The notes beneath the pieces are model-generated. The model was not told the DNA's origin. It did no database searches and saw only the letters and a program-made list of their open reading frames with translations. A DNA stretch of 64,000 bases, from assembly GCF_003855255.1 (NCBI RefSeq), contig NZ_CP034072.1:372001-436000 (forward strand), read 5' to 3'. The DNA is from Mycolicibacterium nivoides. GTDB lineage: Bacteria; Actinomycetota; Actinomycetes; Mycobacteriales; Mycobacteriaceae. How positions within the stretch are numbered: the stretch's first letter is position 1; each line of letters opens with the position of its first letter. Shown in pieces: positions 39,581 to 48,506 of this stretch. The position numbers and the translations under genes are program-made.

Positions 39581-40990
39581 ATGTTTTTGACGTCTCTTGA
39601 CCCTGCCGGGAGCGACTCGGTCGACACTGCCGCCGCACTCTCTGTGGGTGCACGGAGCGTGTCGCGGGCTCAGCTGTTCGAGGCTGCCTGCGCGCTTGCC
39701 GGCGCATTGCCTGACGGGGGACCGGTTGCCGTGTGCGCCCAACCGACGCTGGAGACGGTCGTCGCTGTGGTCGGCTGCCTGTTGGCCGGCGTTCCAGTGG
39801 TGCCCATTCCACCCGACTCCGGCTCTGCCGAACTGCGGCACATGCTCACCGATGCGCGTGTCACGTGTTGGGCGGGGCCGCCGCACCGGGATTCCGAACT
39901 CCCCGCGATACCGGCAACGGTCCGGCGTTCCAGTGGCGAATTGCCGGAGGCGCCGTCTCCCGAAGCTGTCGCGATGATCTTGTACACCTCGGGGACCACC
40001 GGTGCGCCCAAGGGTGTCAATCTCAGCCATCGGGCGCTCGCGGCCGGTATCGACGCCGTTGCCGAAGCCTGGCAATGGACACGCGACGACACGGTGGTGC
40101 ACGGTCTGCCGTTGTTCCACCTACACGGACTGATGCTCGGCGTGCTCGCCTCGTTGCGCATCGGCTCCCGCGTGGTCCATACCGTCAAACCGCGGCCGGA
40201 GCGCTATGCCGCCGCGGCCGGGACGATGTACTTCGGCGTGCCCACGGTGTGGTCGCGCATCGCCGCCGACGAAGCATCGGCGCGGGCGCTGCGTGGTGCC
40301 CGGCTGCTGGTATCCGGTAGCGCGCCGTTGGTCACGCCGGTGTTCCACCGCATCGCCGAGCTCACCGGTTGCACACCGATCGAGCGGTACGGCATGAGCG
40401 AAACGATGATCACCCTTTCCACCCGCGCGGACGGCGAACGCAGGCCCGGCTCGGTCGGTCAACCCGTTCTCGGCGTCGATACCCGGCTGCGCACGGAGGA
40501 CGGTCAGGTAGTTCCCGACGACGGCACCAGTATCGGACGGCTCCAGGTTCGCGGCCCCATGCTGTTCGACGGCTACCTCAATCGACCCGAGGCCACGGCG
40601 GACGCATGGACCGACGACGGCTGGTTCATGACCGGAGACGTCGCCACCCGCGACACGGACGGATTCCACCGAATCGTCGGGCGGGAATCAGTGGATCTGA
40701 TCAAGTCGGGCGGATACCGCATCGGCGCGGGCGAGGTCGAAACCGCGCTGCTGGCCCATCCGTCGGTGCGTGAGGCAGCTGTTGTCGGACGCGCGGATGC
40801 CGACTTGGGGCAGCGGGTCGTGGCATACGTGGTGGCCGATGACGGGAACCGCCCTCAGCTCGCCGACGGTCTCATCGAGTTCGTGTCCCAGACGCTGTCG
40901 CAGCACAAGCGGCCGCGCGAAGTCGTGTTCGTCGGCGAGCTGCCGAGAAACGCGATGGGCAAGGTGCAGAAGAAGCTGCTCACCGATTGA
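39581..40990 (+). CDS. matB: Malonyl-CoA synthetase (MatB-like acyl-CoA ligase)
   Basis: ANL-superfamily ligase that adenylates a dicarboxylic acid (malonate, perhaps methylmalonate) and forms the CoA thioester. Core motifs are MILYTSGTTGAPKGVNLSH, VHGLPLFHLHGLMLGVLAS, LVSGSAPL, IERYGMSETMI, GWFMTGDVATRD and the catalytic Lys motif RNAMGKVQKK. It is short (469 residues) and its central region closely resembles actinobacterial MatB (for example AEAWQW...QGLPLFHxHGL). ATG at 39581 is preferred to GTG at 39545. No malonyl-CoA decarboxylase gene is present nearby. Confidence 0.85.
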   Translation: MFLTSLDPAGSDSVDTAAALSVGARSVSRAQLFEAACALAGALPDGGPVAVCAQPTLETVVAVVGCLLAGVPVVPIPPDSGSAELRHMLTDARVTCWAGPPHRDSELPAIPATVRRSSGELPEAPSPEAVAMILYTSGTTGAPKGVNLSHRALAAGIDAVAEAWQWTRDDTVVHGLPLFHLHGLMLGVLASLRIGSRVVHTVKPRPERYAAAAGTMYFGVPTVWSRIAADEASARALRGARLLVSGSAPLVTPVFHRIAELTGCTPIERYGMSETMITLSTRADGERRPGSVGQPVLGVDTRLRTEDGQVVPDDGTSIGRLQVRGPMLFDGYLNRPEATADAWTDDGWFMTGDVATRDTDGFHRIVGRESVDLIKSGGYRIGAGEVETALLAHPSVREAAVVGRADADLGQRVVAYVVADDGNRPQLADGLIEFVSQTLSQHKRPREVVFVGELPRNAMGKVQKKLLTD

Positions 40991-40995
40991 GTGGA

Positions 40996-42600
40996 TCAGG
41001 GTGCAGCTTGCGGGCTGGCGCTGCGCTGGGCGTCGAGGATGAGCAACGCCACGTGCAGTGAGGTCATCGATTCGCCGTCGTCGAGGTTGACGCCGAGTCG
41101 GCGTTCGATCGAGGCCAGCCGGCTGTAGAGGGCCGGGCGGCTCATGTGCAGGCGTTTGGCCAGTGCGGACTTGTTGCCCGCGAGTTCCAGGTAACCGCGC
41201 AGCACTGCCACGTCGTCGCTGCCCTGCTCGGCGGCGTGGATCAGCAGGGTCCTGAGTTCGGTTTCGGCGAACATCTGGACTCGCGGATCGTCGAGCAGCA
41301 ACGTGATCAGCCCGCGCAGCCGGACATCGGAGGCGCGCACGAACGGACGCGTCAGATCCGACATCGACGCCGCGACCTCGGCGACGTGAGCGGCCTCGCG
41401 CAAGCCGTGGACGGCGTCGGCGAACGCACCGGCGTCTCCGCCGACGGCGATGACGACCTTGTCGGTGTCGCCGCCGCGCGCGATGGCCTCCCGCCAGCCC
41501 TCGGCCAGGCGGCTGAGCGTGGCATCGGCGCTGGATCCGCGCCGATGGTTCAGTGCCAGCACCAGGCCGATCTCGCCGTCCCGCCGGATCGAGCAGATCG
41601 CGCTGTGCCCTTGGGCTTTCACGCTGTGGGCGACGGCATCGAGGATGCGGATGTTCCGGCGTTGCGTGCCGACCGGGTCGAGCCGGTCCGCTGGCGCACC
41701 GACCCGGACCGTGGCCGGGAGGTACGGGCCCCCGGCCCGCAGGCCGAGGGCCAGGGCCCGCGCGTCCGCCTCGCGGTCGTCGTCGATCCGTCCGCCCAGT
41801 ACATCGTCGATCAACCCGCTCTGGGCCTGATGCTCGAGGCCGGACCGGCCGCGTTCGGCCATCCGCTGCAGGGCCAGCGCCTGGGCGGCGCGTTCGAGGA
41901 CCATCTTGGTCTTGGCCGGCGCGGACGGGGTGCGCGGCACGATCAGCCGGCCCCACTCCTCGGCGCGAGGGCCCACGGCGGTGGTGGCCCACGGTTCGGT
42001 CATCGCCCGGGACCGGCGTTGCCAGTCGGACAGGACGCCGGTGGCCGGCTCGTTGCGGGGTGAGATCGCCAGCACCTGGTGCGACAGATCCTCGAGTACC
42101 ACCGATTCGTCGATCATCTCGGCTGCTGCCCGCACGATGTCCGCCATCGTCGGGCGCTTCATGCTCAACTCGGTGAAGGTCTTGTGGGTGCGGTGGGCGA
42201 ACTCGAGTTCCTCGTACTGGTCGGCGACGATGAGCCGGTGCACCGCCTCGGTGACCTCGACGAACTTGGTCTCCTGGTGCAGCACGACAAGCGCGAGGCC
42301 GAGGGTTTGGGCCGTCTCGCCAACACTGTCGGGAAGCGATTCGATGCGGGTGCCCAGTTCGACCACCACGCCGACCGCACCGGCGCGCTGCATCCCTCGC
42401 AGGTAGTCACGGGGCGCGTCGCGGAGTGCGGCGCCGGTGGTGAGCACCAGTTCGCCACCTTGCAACAGGCCGGCGAGGTCGGGCATATCGCTGACATGGA
42501 CCCACCGCACCGGGCGGTCGAGTTGTTGCGCGCTGAGTACCTCGGGCTGGCCGGCCCGGACCACCGGAAGCCCGATGATGTCGCGCACGGTCGGGATCAT
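40996..42600 (-). CDS. PucR family transcriptional regulator
   Basis: 534-residue regulator with an N-terminal PucR domain (TVRDIIGLPVVRAGQPEVLS; WVHVSDMPDLAGLLQGGELV), a central CdaR GGDEF-like region, and a C-terminal helix-turn-helix (LELAGNKSALAKRLHMSRPALYSRLASI). ATG at 42600. It diverges from the mmsA-aminotransferase pair and so probably controls it; PucR proteins often respond to amino or nucleobase-derived nitrogen compounds. It converges on matB with a five-base gap. Confidence 0.9.
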   Translation of the reverse strand: MIPTVRDIIGLPVVRAGQPEVLSAQQLDRPVRWVHVSDMPDLAGLLQGGELVLTTGAALRDAPRDYLRGMQRAGAVGVVVELGTRIESLPDSVGETAQTLGLALVVLHQETKFVEVTEAVHRLIVADQYEELEFAHRTHKTFTELSMKRPTMADIVRAAAEMIDESVVLEDLSHQVLAISPRNEPATGVLSDWQRRSRAMTEPWATTAVGPRAEEWGRLIVPRTPSAPAKTKMVLERAAQALALQRMAERGRSGLEHQAQSGLIDDVLGGRIDDDREADARALALGLRAGGPYLPATVRVGAPADRLDPVGTQRRNIRILDAVAHSVKAQGHSAICSIRRDGEIGLVLALNHRRGSSADATLSRLAEGWREAIARGGDTDKVVIAVGGDAGAFADAVHGLREAAHVAEVAASMSDLTRPFVRASDVRLRGLITLLLDDPRVQMFAETELRTLLIHAAEQGSDDVAVLRGYLELAGNKSALAKRLHMSRPALYSRLASIERRLGVNLDDGESMTSLHVALLILDAQRSASPQAAP

Positions 42601-42608
42601 TGACAAAG

Positions 42609-42636
42609 TGTAATAAACGATCAGATGAGACTTACA
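42609..42636. promoter_or_regulatory. Dyad in the pucR/mmsA divergent promoter region
   Basis: The AT-rich segment after the PucR start contains TGTAA (42609-42613) and TTACA (42632-42636), an inverted pair centred about 90 bp before mmsA. The half-sites are short and the pair could be chance, but the location suits an operator for the neighbouring PucR protein. Confidence 0.3.
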
Positions 42637-42712
42637 AATTGATCGCTCCGACGGCGTGAATGGTGGCTCAGAGTGATAGCCGTACCCCAATGCCGCAGGA
42701 AGGTTCGGACCC

Positions 42713-44206
42713 ATGAGCAATGTCATCCAGCACTGGCGCGACGGCAAGATCTTTGCCGGGACTTCGACCGCCACCGCCCCGGTAACCAACCCGGCCACGG
42801 GCGCGGTGACCGGTGAGGTCGCACTGGCCAGCGTGGATGACGCGCGCGCGGTGATCGACGCCGCCGCGGCGGCCTTCCCGGCCTGGCGCGACACGTCGCT
42901 CGCCAAGCGCACCTCGGTGCTGTTCGCGTTCCGCGAGCTGCTGAACGCCCGTAAGGAGGAGGTGGCCGCGCTCATCACCGCCGAGCACGGCAAGGTGCTC
43001 TCCGATGCCCTCGGTGAGGTGAGCCGGGGCCTCGAGGTCGTCGAATTCGCGTGCGGCATCCCGAGTCTGCTCAAGGGCGGATTCAGCGAGAACGCCTCGA
43101 CCAACGTGGATGTGCACTCCGTGCTGCAGCCGCTGGGACCGGTCGGCATCATCTCGCCGTTCAACTTCCCGGCCATGGTGCCGATGTGGTTCTTCCCGAT
43201 CGCCATCGCCGCGGGCAACACCGTGGTGCTCAAGCCCTCGGAGAAGGACCCCAGCGCTGCGCTGTGGATGGCCCGCCTGTGGGCCGAGGCCGGCTTGCCC
43301 GAGGGCGTGTTCAACGTGCTGCAGGGGGACAAGACCGCGGTCGACGAGCTGCTGACCAACCCCAAGATCAAGGCGATCTCCTTCGTCGGCTCCACCCCGA
43401 TCGCGCAGTACGTCTACGCCACCGCCACCGCGGCCGGCAAGCGCGTGCAGGCATTGGGCGGGGCCAAGAACCACGCCGTGATCCTGCCCGACGCCGATCT
43501 GGACCTGGCCGCCGACGCCATGGTCAACGCCGGTTTCGGCTCCGCCGGTGAGCGCTGCATGGCGATCTCCGCCGCGGTCGCCGTCGGTCCCATCGCCGAC
43601 GACCTGGTGGCCAAGATCGCCGAGCGCGCCGCCACCATCAAAACCGGTGACGGAACCAAGGATTCGGACATGGGCCCGTTGGTCACCAAGGTCCACCGCG
43701 ACAAGGTGGCCTCCTACATCGATGCCGGCGAGGCCGACGGGGCCAAGGTCGTGCTCGACGGTCGCACCGTCATCGCCAACGGCGGAGCCGACGGCTTCTG
43801 GCTGGGCCCGACCCTGCTCGACAACGTCACCCCCGAGATGAGCGTCTACACGGACGAGATCTTCGGCCCGGTGCTGTCGGTGCTGCGCGTCGAGTCCTAC
43901 GACGAGGCTCTTGAGTTGATCAACAACAACCCCTACGGCAACGGCACGGCGATCTTCACCAACGACGGCGGCGCCGCGCGGCGTTTCCAGAACGAGGTCG
44001 AGGTCGGCATGGTCGGCATCAACGTGCCGATCCCGGTTCCCATGGCCTACTTCAGCTTTGGCGGCTGGAAGGCATCGCTGTTCGGCGACAGCCACGCCCA
44101 CGGCGCCGAAGGTGTGCACTTCTTCACCCGGACCAAGGCCATCACCACCCGCTGGCTGGACCCCAGCCACGGGGGCATCAACCTCGGCTTCCCCGAGAAC
44201 AAGTGA
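42713..44206 (+). CDS. mmsA: CoA-acylating methylmalonate-semialdehyde dehydrogenase
   Basis: Aldehyde dehydrogenase that oxidatively decarboxylates (methyl)malonate semialdehyde to propionyl-CoA or acetyl-CoA with NAD+. The 497-residue sequence has the family motifs SPFNFPAMVPMWFFPIAIA, LKPSEKDPS, FVGSTPIAQYVYATA, NHAVILPDADLDLA, catalytic Cys282 in GSAGERCMAIS, and DEIFGPVLSVLRV. ATG at 42713 follows GCAGGAAGG. It is paired with an omega-aminotransferase 13 bp downstream, consistent with beta-alanine or beta-aminoisobutyrate breakdown. Confidence 0.93.
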   Translation: MSNVIQHWRDGKIFAGTSTATAPVTNPATGAVTGEVALASVDDARAVIDAAAAAFPAWRDTSLAKRTSVLFAFRELLNARKEEVAALITAEHGKVLSDALGEVSRGLEVVEFACGIPSLLKGGFSENASTNVDVHSVLQPLGPVGIISPFNFPAMVPMWFFPIAIAAGNTVVLKPSEKDPSAALWMARLWAEAGLPEGVFNVLQGDKTAVDELLTNPKIKAISFVGSTPIAQYVYATATAAGKRVQALGGAKNHAVILPDADLDLAADAMVNAGFGSAGERCMAISAAVAVGPIADDLVAKIAERAATIKTGDGTKDSDMGPLVTKVHRDKVASYIDAGEADGAKVVLDGRTVIANGGADGFWLGPTLLDNVTPEMSVYTDEIFGPVLSVLRVESYDEALELINNNPYGNGTAIFTNDGGAARRFQNEVEVGMVGINVPIPVPMAYFSFGGWKASLFGDSHAHGAEGVHFFTRTKAITTRWLDPSHGGINLGFPENK

Positions 44207-44219
44207 GAGAATTTCACCC

Positions 44220-45605
44220 ATGACTGTGATTCAAGAGTCCGCCGCGCTGCCCAACGGGTTGACCGTCGAGGCGGCGAAGGCCGAGGCCGCGCGGGCCTAT
44301 GAACTCGACCGCGCACACGTGTTCCACTCCTGGTCGGCGCAGGAGGAGATCTCGCCGATGACGATCACCGCCGCGCAGGGTTCGTACGTGTGGGACGGCG
44401 ACGGCAACCGCCTGCTGGACTTCTCCTGCCAGTTGGTCAACACCAACATCGGCCACCAGCACCCGAAAGTTGTTGCCGCCATTGCCGAGCAGGCCGCCAA
44501 GCTGTGCACGGTGGCCCCGCAGTACGCCAACGCGGCCCGCTCGGAGGCGGCCCGGCTGATCGCCGAGCGCACCCCCGGTGAGCTGAACAAGGTGTTCTTC
44601 ACCAACGGCGGTGCCGACGCGGTCGAGCACGCGGTGCGCATGGCCCGCCTGCACACGGGTCGCTACAAGGTGCTGTCGCGGTACCGGGCCTACCACGGTG
44701 GCACCGACACCGCGATCAACCTGACCGGTGACCCGCGGCGCTGGCCCAACGACCGCGGCAACGCCGGCATCGTGCACTTCAACGGACCGTTTCTGTATCG
44801 CTCGTCGTTCTACGCCGAGACCGAGGAACAGGAATCGCAACGCGCGCTGGAGTACCTCGACAAGCTGATCCAGATGGAGGGCCCGGCCACCATCGCGGCG
44901 ATCATCCTGGAGTCGATTCCGGGTACTGCCGGCATCATGGTGCCCCCGCCCGGATACATGGCCGGGGTGCGGGAGATCTGCGACCGCTACGGCATCGTGT
45001 TCATCGCCGACGAGGTGATGGCGGGATTCGGCCGCAGCGGAAAGTGGTTCTCCATCGACCACTTCGACGTGGTGCCGGATCTGCTCACCTTCGCCAAGGG
45101 CGTCAACTCCGGTTACGTGCCGCTCGGTGGTGTGGCGATCAGCCCGGCCATCTACGAGACGTTCGCGCATCGCGCCTACCCGGGTGGGTTGACCTACTCC
45201 GGGCATCCGCTGGCCACCGCGGCCGCCGTCGCGACCATCAATGCGATGGCCGACGAGGGCATGGTCGAGAACGCGGCCAAGATCGGCGCCGAGGTTCTGG
45301 CGCCGGGCCTGGCCGAGCTGGCCGCCAAGCACCGCAGCGTCGGTGAGGTGCGCGGCGCCGGTGTGTTCTGGGCCGTCGAACTGGTCGCCGACCAGCAGAC
45401 CCGGGAGCCGTTGGCGCCGTACGGTGGGTCCAGCCCGGCGATGAACGCCGTGGTCGGCGCGTGCAAGGCCAATGGTCTGCTGCCGTTCGCCAACTTCAAC
45501 CGCGTCCACGTGGTGCCGCCGTGCAATGTCACCGCGGAAGAGGCGCGCGAAGGTCTGGCGATCCTGGACAAGGCGCTCGACGTCGCCGATCAGCACACGA
45601 ACTGA
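44220..45605 (+). CDS. Class III (omega-amino acid:pyruvate-type) aminotransferase
   Basis: PLP-dependent enzyme of 461 residues. Motifs: FSCQLVNTNIGHQHPKVV, FFTNGGADAVEHAVRMAR, YHGGTDTAINLTGDPRRWP, FIADEVMAGFGRSGKW, and PLP-binding Lys293 in TFAKGVNSGYVPLGG. Close relatives act on beta-alanine or taurine with pyruvate. The product of beta-alanine transamination, malonate semialdehyde, is the substrate of the adjacent dehydrogenase, so the pair probably forms a two-step route to acetyl-CoA. A strong terminator follows ten bases after the stop. Confidence 0.88.
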   Translation: MTVIQESAALPNGLTVEAAKAEAARAYELDRAHVFHSWSAQEEISPMTITAAQGSYVWDGDGNRLLDFSCQLVNTNIGHQHPKVVAAIAEQAAKLCTVAPQYANAARSEAARLIAERTPGELNKVFFTNGGADAVEHAVRMARLHTGRYKVLSRYRAYHGGTDTAINLTGDPRRWPNDRGNAGIVHFNGPFLYRSSFYAETEEQESQRALEYLDKLIQMEGPATIAAIILESIPGTAGIMVPPPGYMAGVREICDRYGIVFIADEVMAGFGRSGKWFSIDHFDVVPDLLTFAKGVNSGYVPLGGVAISPAIYETFAHRAYPGGLTYSGHPLATAAAVATINAMADEGMVENAAKIGAEVLAPGLAELAAKHRSVGEVRGAGVFWAVELVADQQTREPLAPYGGSSPAMNAVVGACKANGLLPFANFNRVHVVPPCNVTAEEAREGLAILDKALDVADQHTN

Positions 45606-45614
45606 CGTCCGATC

Positions 45615-45653
45615 CCGATGCCCGGCTGCGCCATTGGCGTGGCCGGGCATCGG
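45615..45653 (+). terminator. Hairpin terminator after the aminotransferase gene
   Basis: CCGATGCCCGGC (45615-45626) pairs perfectly with GCCGGGCATCGG (45642-45653). The stem continues inward through two wobble and four GC pairs to a three-base loop, 18 positions in all. It begins nine bases after the stop of the mmsA-aminotransferase operon. No U-tract follows, as is common in mycobacteria. Confidence 0.8.
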
Positions 45654-45737
45654 CGTTCACCGGGCTGTGACGTCGCCGCACCCTGCGGATAACTTCGTTG
45701 GCCCCTGAGCGGCGGCGCAAGTTGGGACACTGGACTC

Positions 45738-46511
45738 GTGCGTTCACCTGCCCAGTGCTGGCTAACCGACATGGACGGCGTCCTGGTGCGCGAAGAACAT
45801 GCGCTCCCGGGTGCCGCTGAATTCCTGCAGACATTGGCCGACAAGGAACGGCCATTCCTGGTGCTGACCAACAATTCGATCTTCACGCCGCGTGACCTGG
45901 CTGCCCGGCTGGCTCGCTCGGGCTTGATCGTCCCCGAGGCTGCGATCTGGACGTCGGCGCTGGCGACCGCCGCGTTTCTCGACGATCAGCTGCCGGGCGG
46001 CTCGGCCTATGTGATCGGTGAGGCCGGGCTGACCACCGCGCTGCACGAGGCTGGTTACACCCTGACCGACATCGCGCCGGACTATGTGGTGCTGGGGGAG
46101 ACCCGCACCTACTCGTTCGAGGCGATCACCAAAGCCGTCCGGTTGATCCTCGGCGGTGCCCGGTTCATCGCCACCAATCCTGACGTCAGTGGCCCGTCGG
46201 CGGAGGGGCCGCTGCCGGCTACCGGGTCGGTTGCCGCGATGATCACCAAGGCCACCGGACGCGACCCCTATTTCGTCGGCAAGCCCAATCCGATGATGTT
46301 CCGCAGCGCGCTCAATCGGATCGAGGCGCACTCGGAGAACACCGTCATGGTGGGGGATCGGATGGACACCGATGTGGTGGCCGGTATCGAGGCGGGGCTG
46401 GACACCATCCTGGTGCTCACCGGTTCGACGTCGGTCGAGGACATCGAACGCTATCCATTCCGGCCCAGCCGGGTAATGCCGTCGATCGCCGAGGCGATCG
46501 AGCTGATCTGA
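45738..46511 (+). CDS. HAD-IIA family phosphatase (NagD-like)
   Basis: Haloacid dehalogenase hydrolase of 257 residues. The nucleophile motif is LTDMDGVLV (Asp11, Asp13), motif II is VLTNNS, motif III FVGKPNP and motif [14 protein letters not shown]; the inserted C2 cap fits the IIA/NagD group. Such enzymes dephosphorylate nucleoside monophosphates or sugar phosphates; the substrate here is unknown. GTG at 45738. It has no close operon partner. Confidence 0.9.
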   Translation: MRSPAQCWLTDMDGVLVREEHALPGAAEFLQTLADKERPFLVLTNNSIFTPRDLAARLARSGLIVPEAAIWTSALATAAFLDDQLPGGSAYVIGEAGLTTALHEAGYTLTDIAPDYVVLGETRTYSFEAITKAVRLILGGARFIATNPDVSGPSAEGPLPATGSVAAMITKATGRDPYFVGKPNPMMFRSALNRIEAHSENTVMVGDRMDTDVVAGIEAGLDTILVLTGSTSVEDIERYPFRPSRVMPSIAEAIELI

Positions 46512-46592
46512 GCCGTTGACTACGTTCGACGGTCAACTCTGCAGTTATGACGCGCCGCAAAGGGGCGGCGATCTGGCATAGCAACCTGGTGA

Positions 46593-46609
46593 TCGCATAG
46601 AGTATCCAA
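46593..46609. promoter_or_regulatory. Operator A (17-bp palindrome) upstream of gntR
   Basis: TCGCATA-GAG-TATCCAA, 22 bp before the GntR start. The right half matches sites B and C exactly and the left half five of seven bases of the perfect site B. Positions 6-11 of the element (TAGAGT, 46598-46603) fit the TANNNT -10 hexamer. Presence before the regulator's own gene suggests autoregulation. Confidence 0.7.
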
Positions 46610-46630
46610 TATTAGCGAAAGCGAGATTTG

Positions 46631-47356
46631 ATGCCACCGCGAACAGCCAACCGGCGTACAGCCGTCGCGTCCGCCTCCGCCACTGGAGCGCGGTCGGATT
46701 TCGTCCGGCCCAAGACCGCCCAGCAAGCGGTGGCCGAAGCGCTGCGACGCGACATCACCAGTGGCAAACTCGCGCCCGGCAGCTGGATCGTGCAGGAGAG
46801 CCTGGCCGAGCAGTTCGGTATGTCGCGAATTCCGGTTCGCGAGGCGCTGAAAACCCTTGAGGCCGAGGAGTACATCACCTACGTGCCGCACAGCGGATAT
46901 CGCGTCGCGCAACTCGGGTTGGACGAACTCGTCGAGGTGTTCCGGATTCGCGACATCCTCGAGGCCGAACTCATTCGTGATGCGATGCCGGCGGTCACCG
47001 ACGAACTCATCGATGCCATGCGTGAGCAGATGGCCGTGATGGACCGGGCCGCAGCCGAGGCTGATCTCATCGGGGTGGGCCTGGCTAACCGGCAGTTTCA
47101 CTTCCTGACCTTCGAGGCCAGTCGCATGGCGCGCACCAAGCGGATCGTCACCCAGCTGTGGAACACCGCTGACGCATATCGCCCGATGTATGCGCACCTG
47201 ATGGACCTGGACCAGGTCAACAGTGAGCACGTGCTGCTGGTCGATGCGATGGCGGCACGCGATGTCGATCGGGTGGTCGCGTTGAACCACCAGCACCGCA
47301 GTCATGCCATCGAACACCTGCACACCGTCTTCGGCAATCAGGACCCGGGAGCGTGA
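46631..47356 (+). CDS. GntR/FadR (FCD) family transcriptional regulator
   Basis: 241-residue regulator. After about 25 basic, Ala/Ser-rich residues comes the winged helix-turn-helix (AVAEALRRDITSGKLAPGSWI; LAEQFGMSRIPVREALKTLEAEEYI), then an FCD ligand domain (DELVEVFRIRDILEAELIRD; NRQFHFLTFEAS; EHVLLVDAMAARD), with His residues that usually bind a metal next to a carboxylate ligand. ATG at 46631. The stop overlaps the RidA start (GTGA). Four copies of one palindrome in the next 12 kb make it the likely local repressor. Confidence 0.92.
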   Translation: MPPRTANRRTAVASASATGARSDFVRPKTAQQAVAEALRRDITSGKLAPGSWIVQESLAEQFGMSRIPVREALKTLEAEEYITYVPHSGYRVAQLGLDELVEVFRIRDILEAELIRDAMPAVTDELIDAMREQMAVMDRAAAEADLIGVGLANRQFHFLTFEASRMARTKRIVTQLWNTADAYRPMYAHLMDLDQVNSEHVLLVDAMAARDVDRVVALNHQHRSHAIEHLHTVFGNQDPGA

Positions 47357-47814
47357 CGGTCGGGGAACGCTTGGCTTCGTTGGGGATCGAGCTGCCTGCA
47401 CCGGCGCGGCCGAAGGGAGCCTATTTTCCGAGCCGCCGGCATGGAGACCAGCTGTGGGTTTCGGGAACCACCGCGCGTCGTCCCGACGATCGGGGTGCGG
47501 TGGGTGTGGTCGGCGCTGACGTCACCGCTGAGCAGGCGGCAGCCCAGGCGCGGCTGGCTGCCCTCAATCTCGTGGCAGCGTTGGATGCCGCCGTCGGCCT
47601 GGATTCGGTCACCGCACTGGTGCATCTGCGTGGATACGTCCGCGCCACTTCGGATTTCGATTCCCATCCCGGGGTGATCGACGGAGCGTCGGAGCTGTTG
47701 CTCGAGGTATTCGGAGAAGAGTGCGGGGCGCACGCCCGCACCGCGATCGGGGTGGCGTCCTTGCCTGGTGGCGCGTGCGTGGAACTCGAACTCGTCGCAG
47801 CCGTGCGCGACTGA
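47353..47814 (+). CDS. RidA/YjgF family enamine/imine deaminase
   Basis: 153-residue Rid-family protein. Recognisable parts are FPSRRHGDQLWVSGTTARRP, ALVHLRGYVRATSDF and the C-terminal ARTAIGVASLPGGACVELELVAA, which keeps the Arg used by active RidA proteins to hydrolyse enamines and imines to ketones and ammonia. It is coupled to the GntR gene by a four-base overlap. Reactive enamine or imine intermediates are expected in N-heterocycle ring opening, which would explain its presence here. Confidence 0.9.
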   Translation: MTVGERLASLGIELPAPARPKGAYFPSRRHGDQLWVSGTTARRPDDRGAVGVVGADVTAEQAAAQARLAALNLVAALDAAVGLDSVTALVHLRGYVRATSDFDSHPGVIDGASELLLEVFGEECGAHARTAIGVASLPGGACVELELVAAVRD

Positions 47815-48408
47815 TCAGGACCGTCGCGCGGCGGTGCGTCCGATCGCAAGGCCGAGCGCGATCCCGGCCAAGGTGGTCAACAGGATCGAACACCAGTCGT
47901 TTTCGGTGAACCCTGCCTGTCGTCGGGTCGGGATCACTTCGACGACCGCGCTCTGGGTGCCGTCTGACCCCACAATCATCGTGTTGAGCTTGCGGACGAA
48001 CTGCCCGATGATGCGATTGCTGACCTGAGAGATGACTCCGCTGCCGAACTGGGCGATGCGGCCGCCTAGTTCGAGGTCGGTACGTACCGTGACTTCGGTG
48101 TGGTCGCCCCGTTCGCAGGCCGACATGGTGACTGTGGCTTCCGCCGAGCCGTTCCCTTTCCGGTCGCGGGCCTGGCCATGGACCGCCATCTCGTGCGTGC
48201 CGTCGTCGCGACGGATCACCGTCGCGGTGCCGGCGAGGGTGAGTCCGACCGGGCCCACTTTGATGGCGACGTTGGCGCGGTAGTCGTCACCGTCGTGGCT
48301 TTCCAGCGTCGCGCCAGGGATGCACTCGACCACGCGGGGCACGTCCGTCAGTGCCGCCCAGGCGATGTCGAGCGGGGCATCGACGGAGAACTCGTTGACT
48401 AGCTGCAT
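47815..48408 (-). CDS. CoxG-like SRPBCC protein with C-terminal membrane anchor
   Basis: 197-residue protein: an SRPBCC (START-like) domain typical of CoxG (MQLVNEFSVDAPLDIAWAAL; VVECIPGATLE; GPVGLTLAGTATV; DLELGGRIAQFGSGVI), a short linker and a C-terminal transmembrane helix (SILLTTLAGIALGLAIG). CoxG proteins accompany molybdenum hydroxylases and recruit them to the membrane. ATG at 48408 follows GAGGAGACGG; an upstream start at 48486 would run through operator B. It is divergent from the LLM gene. Confidence 0.88.
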   Translation of the reverse strand: MQLVNEFSVDAPLDIAWAALTDVPRVVECIPGATLESHDGDDYRANVAIKVGPVGLTLAGTATVIRRDDGTHEMAVHGQARDRKGNGSAEATVTMSACERGDHTEVTVRTDLELGGRIAQFGSGVISQVSNRIIGQFVRKLNTMIVGSDGTQSAVVEVIPTRRQAGFTENDWCSILLTTLAGIALGLAIGRTAARRS

Positions 48409-48469
48409 GGCGGTTTCCGTCTCCTCGATCGCGTGCTGCGGTTGTGCGTCCCGAAGGCCCGCCCTACGA

Positions 48470-48486
48470 TTGGATACGATATCCAA
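48470..48486. promoter_or_regulatory. Operator B (perfect 17-bp palindrome), coxG/LLM intergenic
   Basis: TTGGATA-CGA-TATCCAA is a perfect 7-3-7 inverted repeat, the best copy of the local element. It lies 21 bp before the LLM gene and 62 bp before the divergent coxG start, so one site can control both. Positions 6-11 (TACGAT, 48475-48480) fit a TANNNT -10. Confidence 0.75.
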
Positions 48487-48506
48487 CGTCGCCCAGGAGG
48501 TCGATA

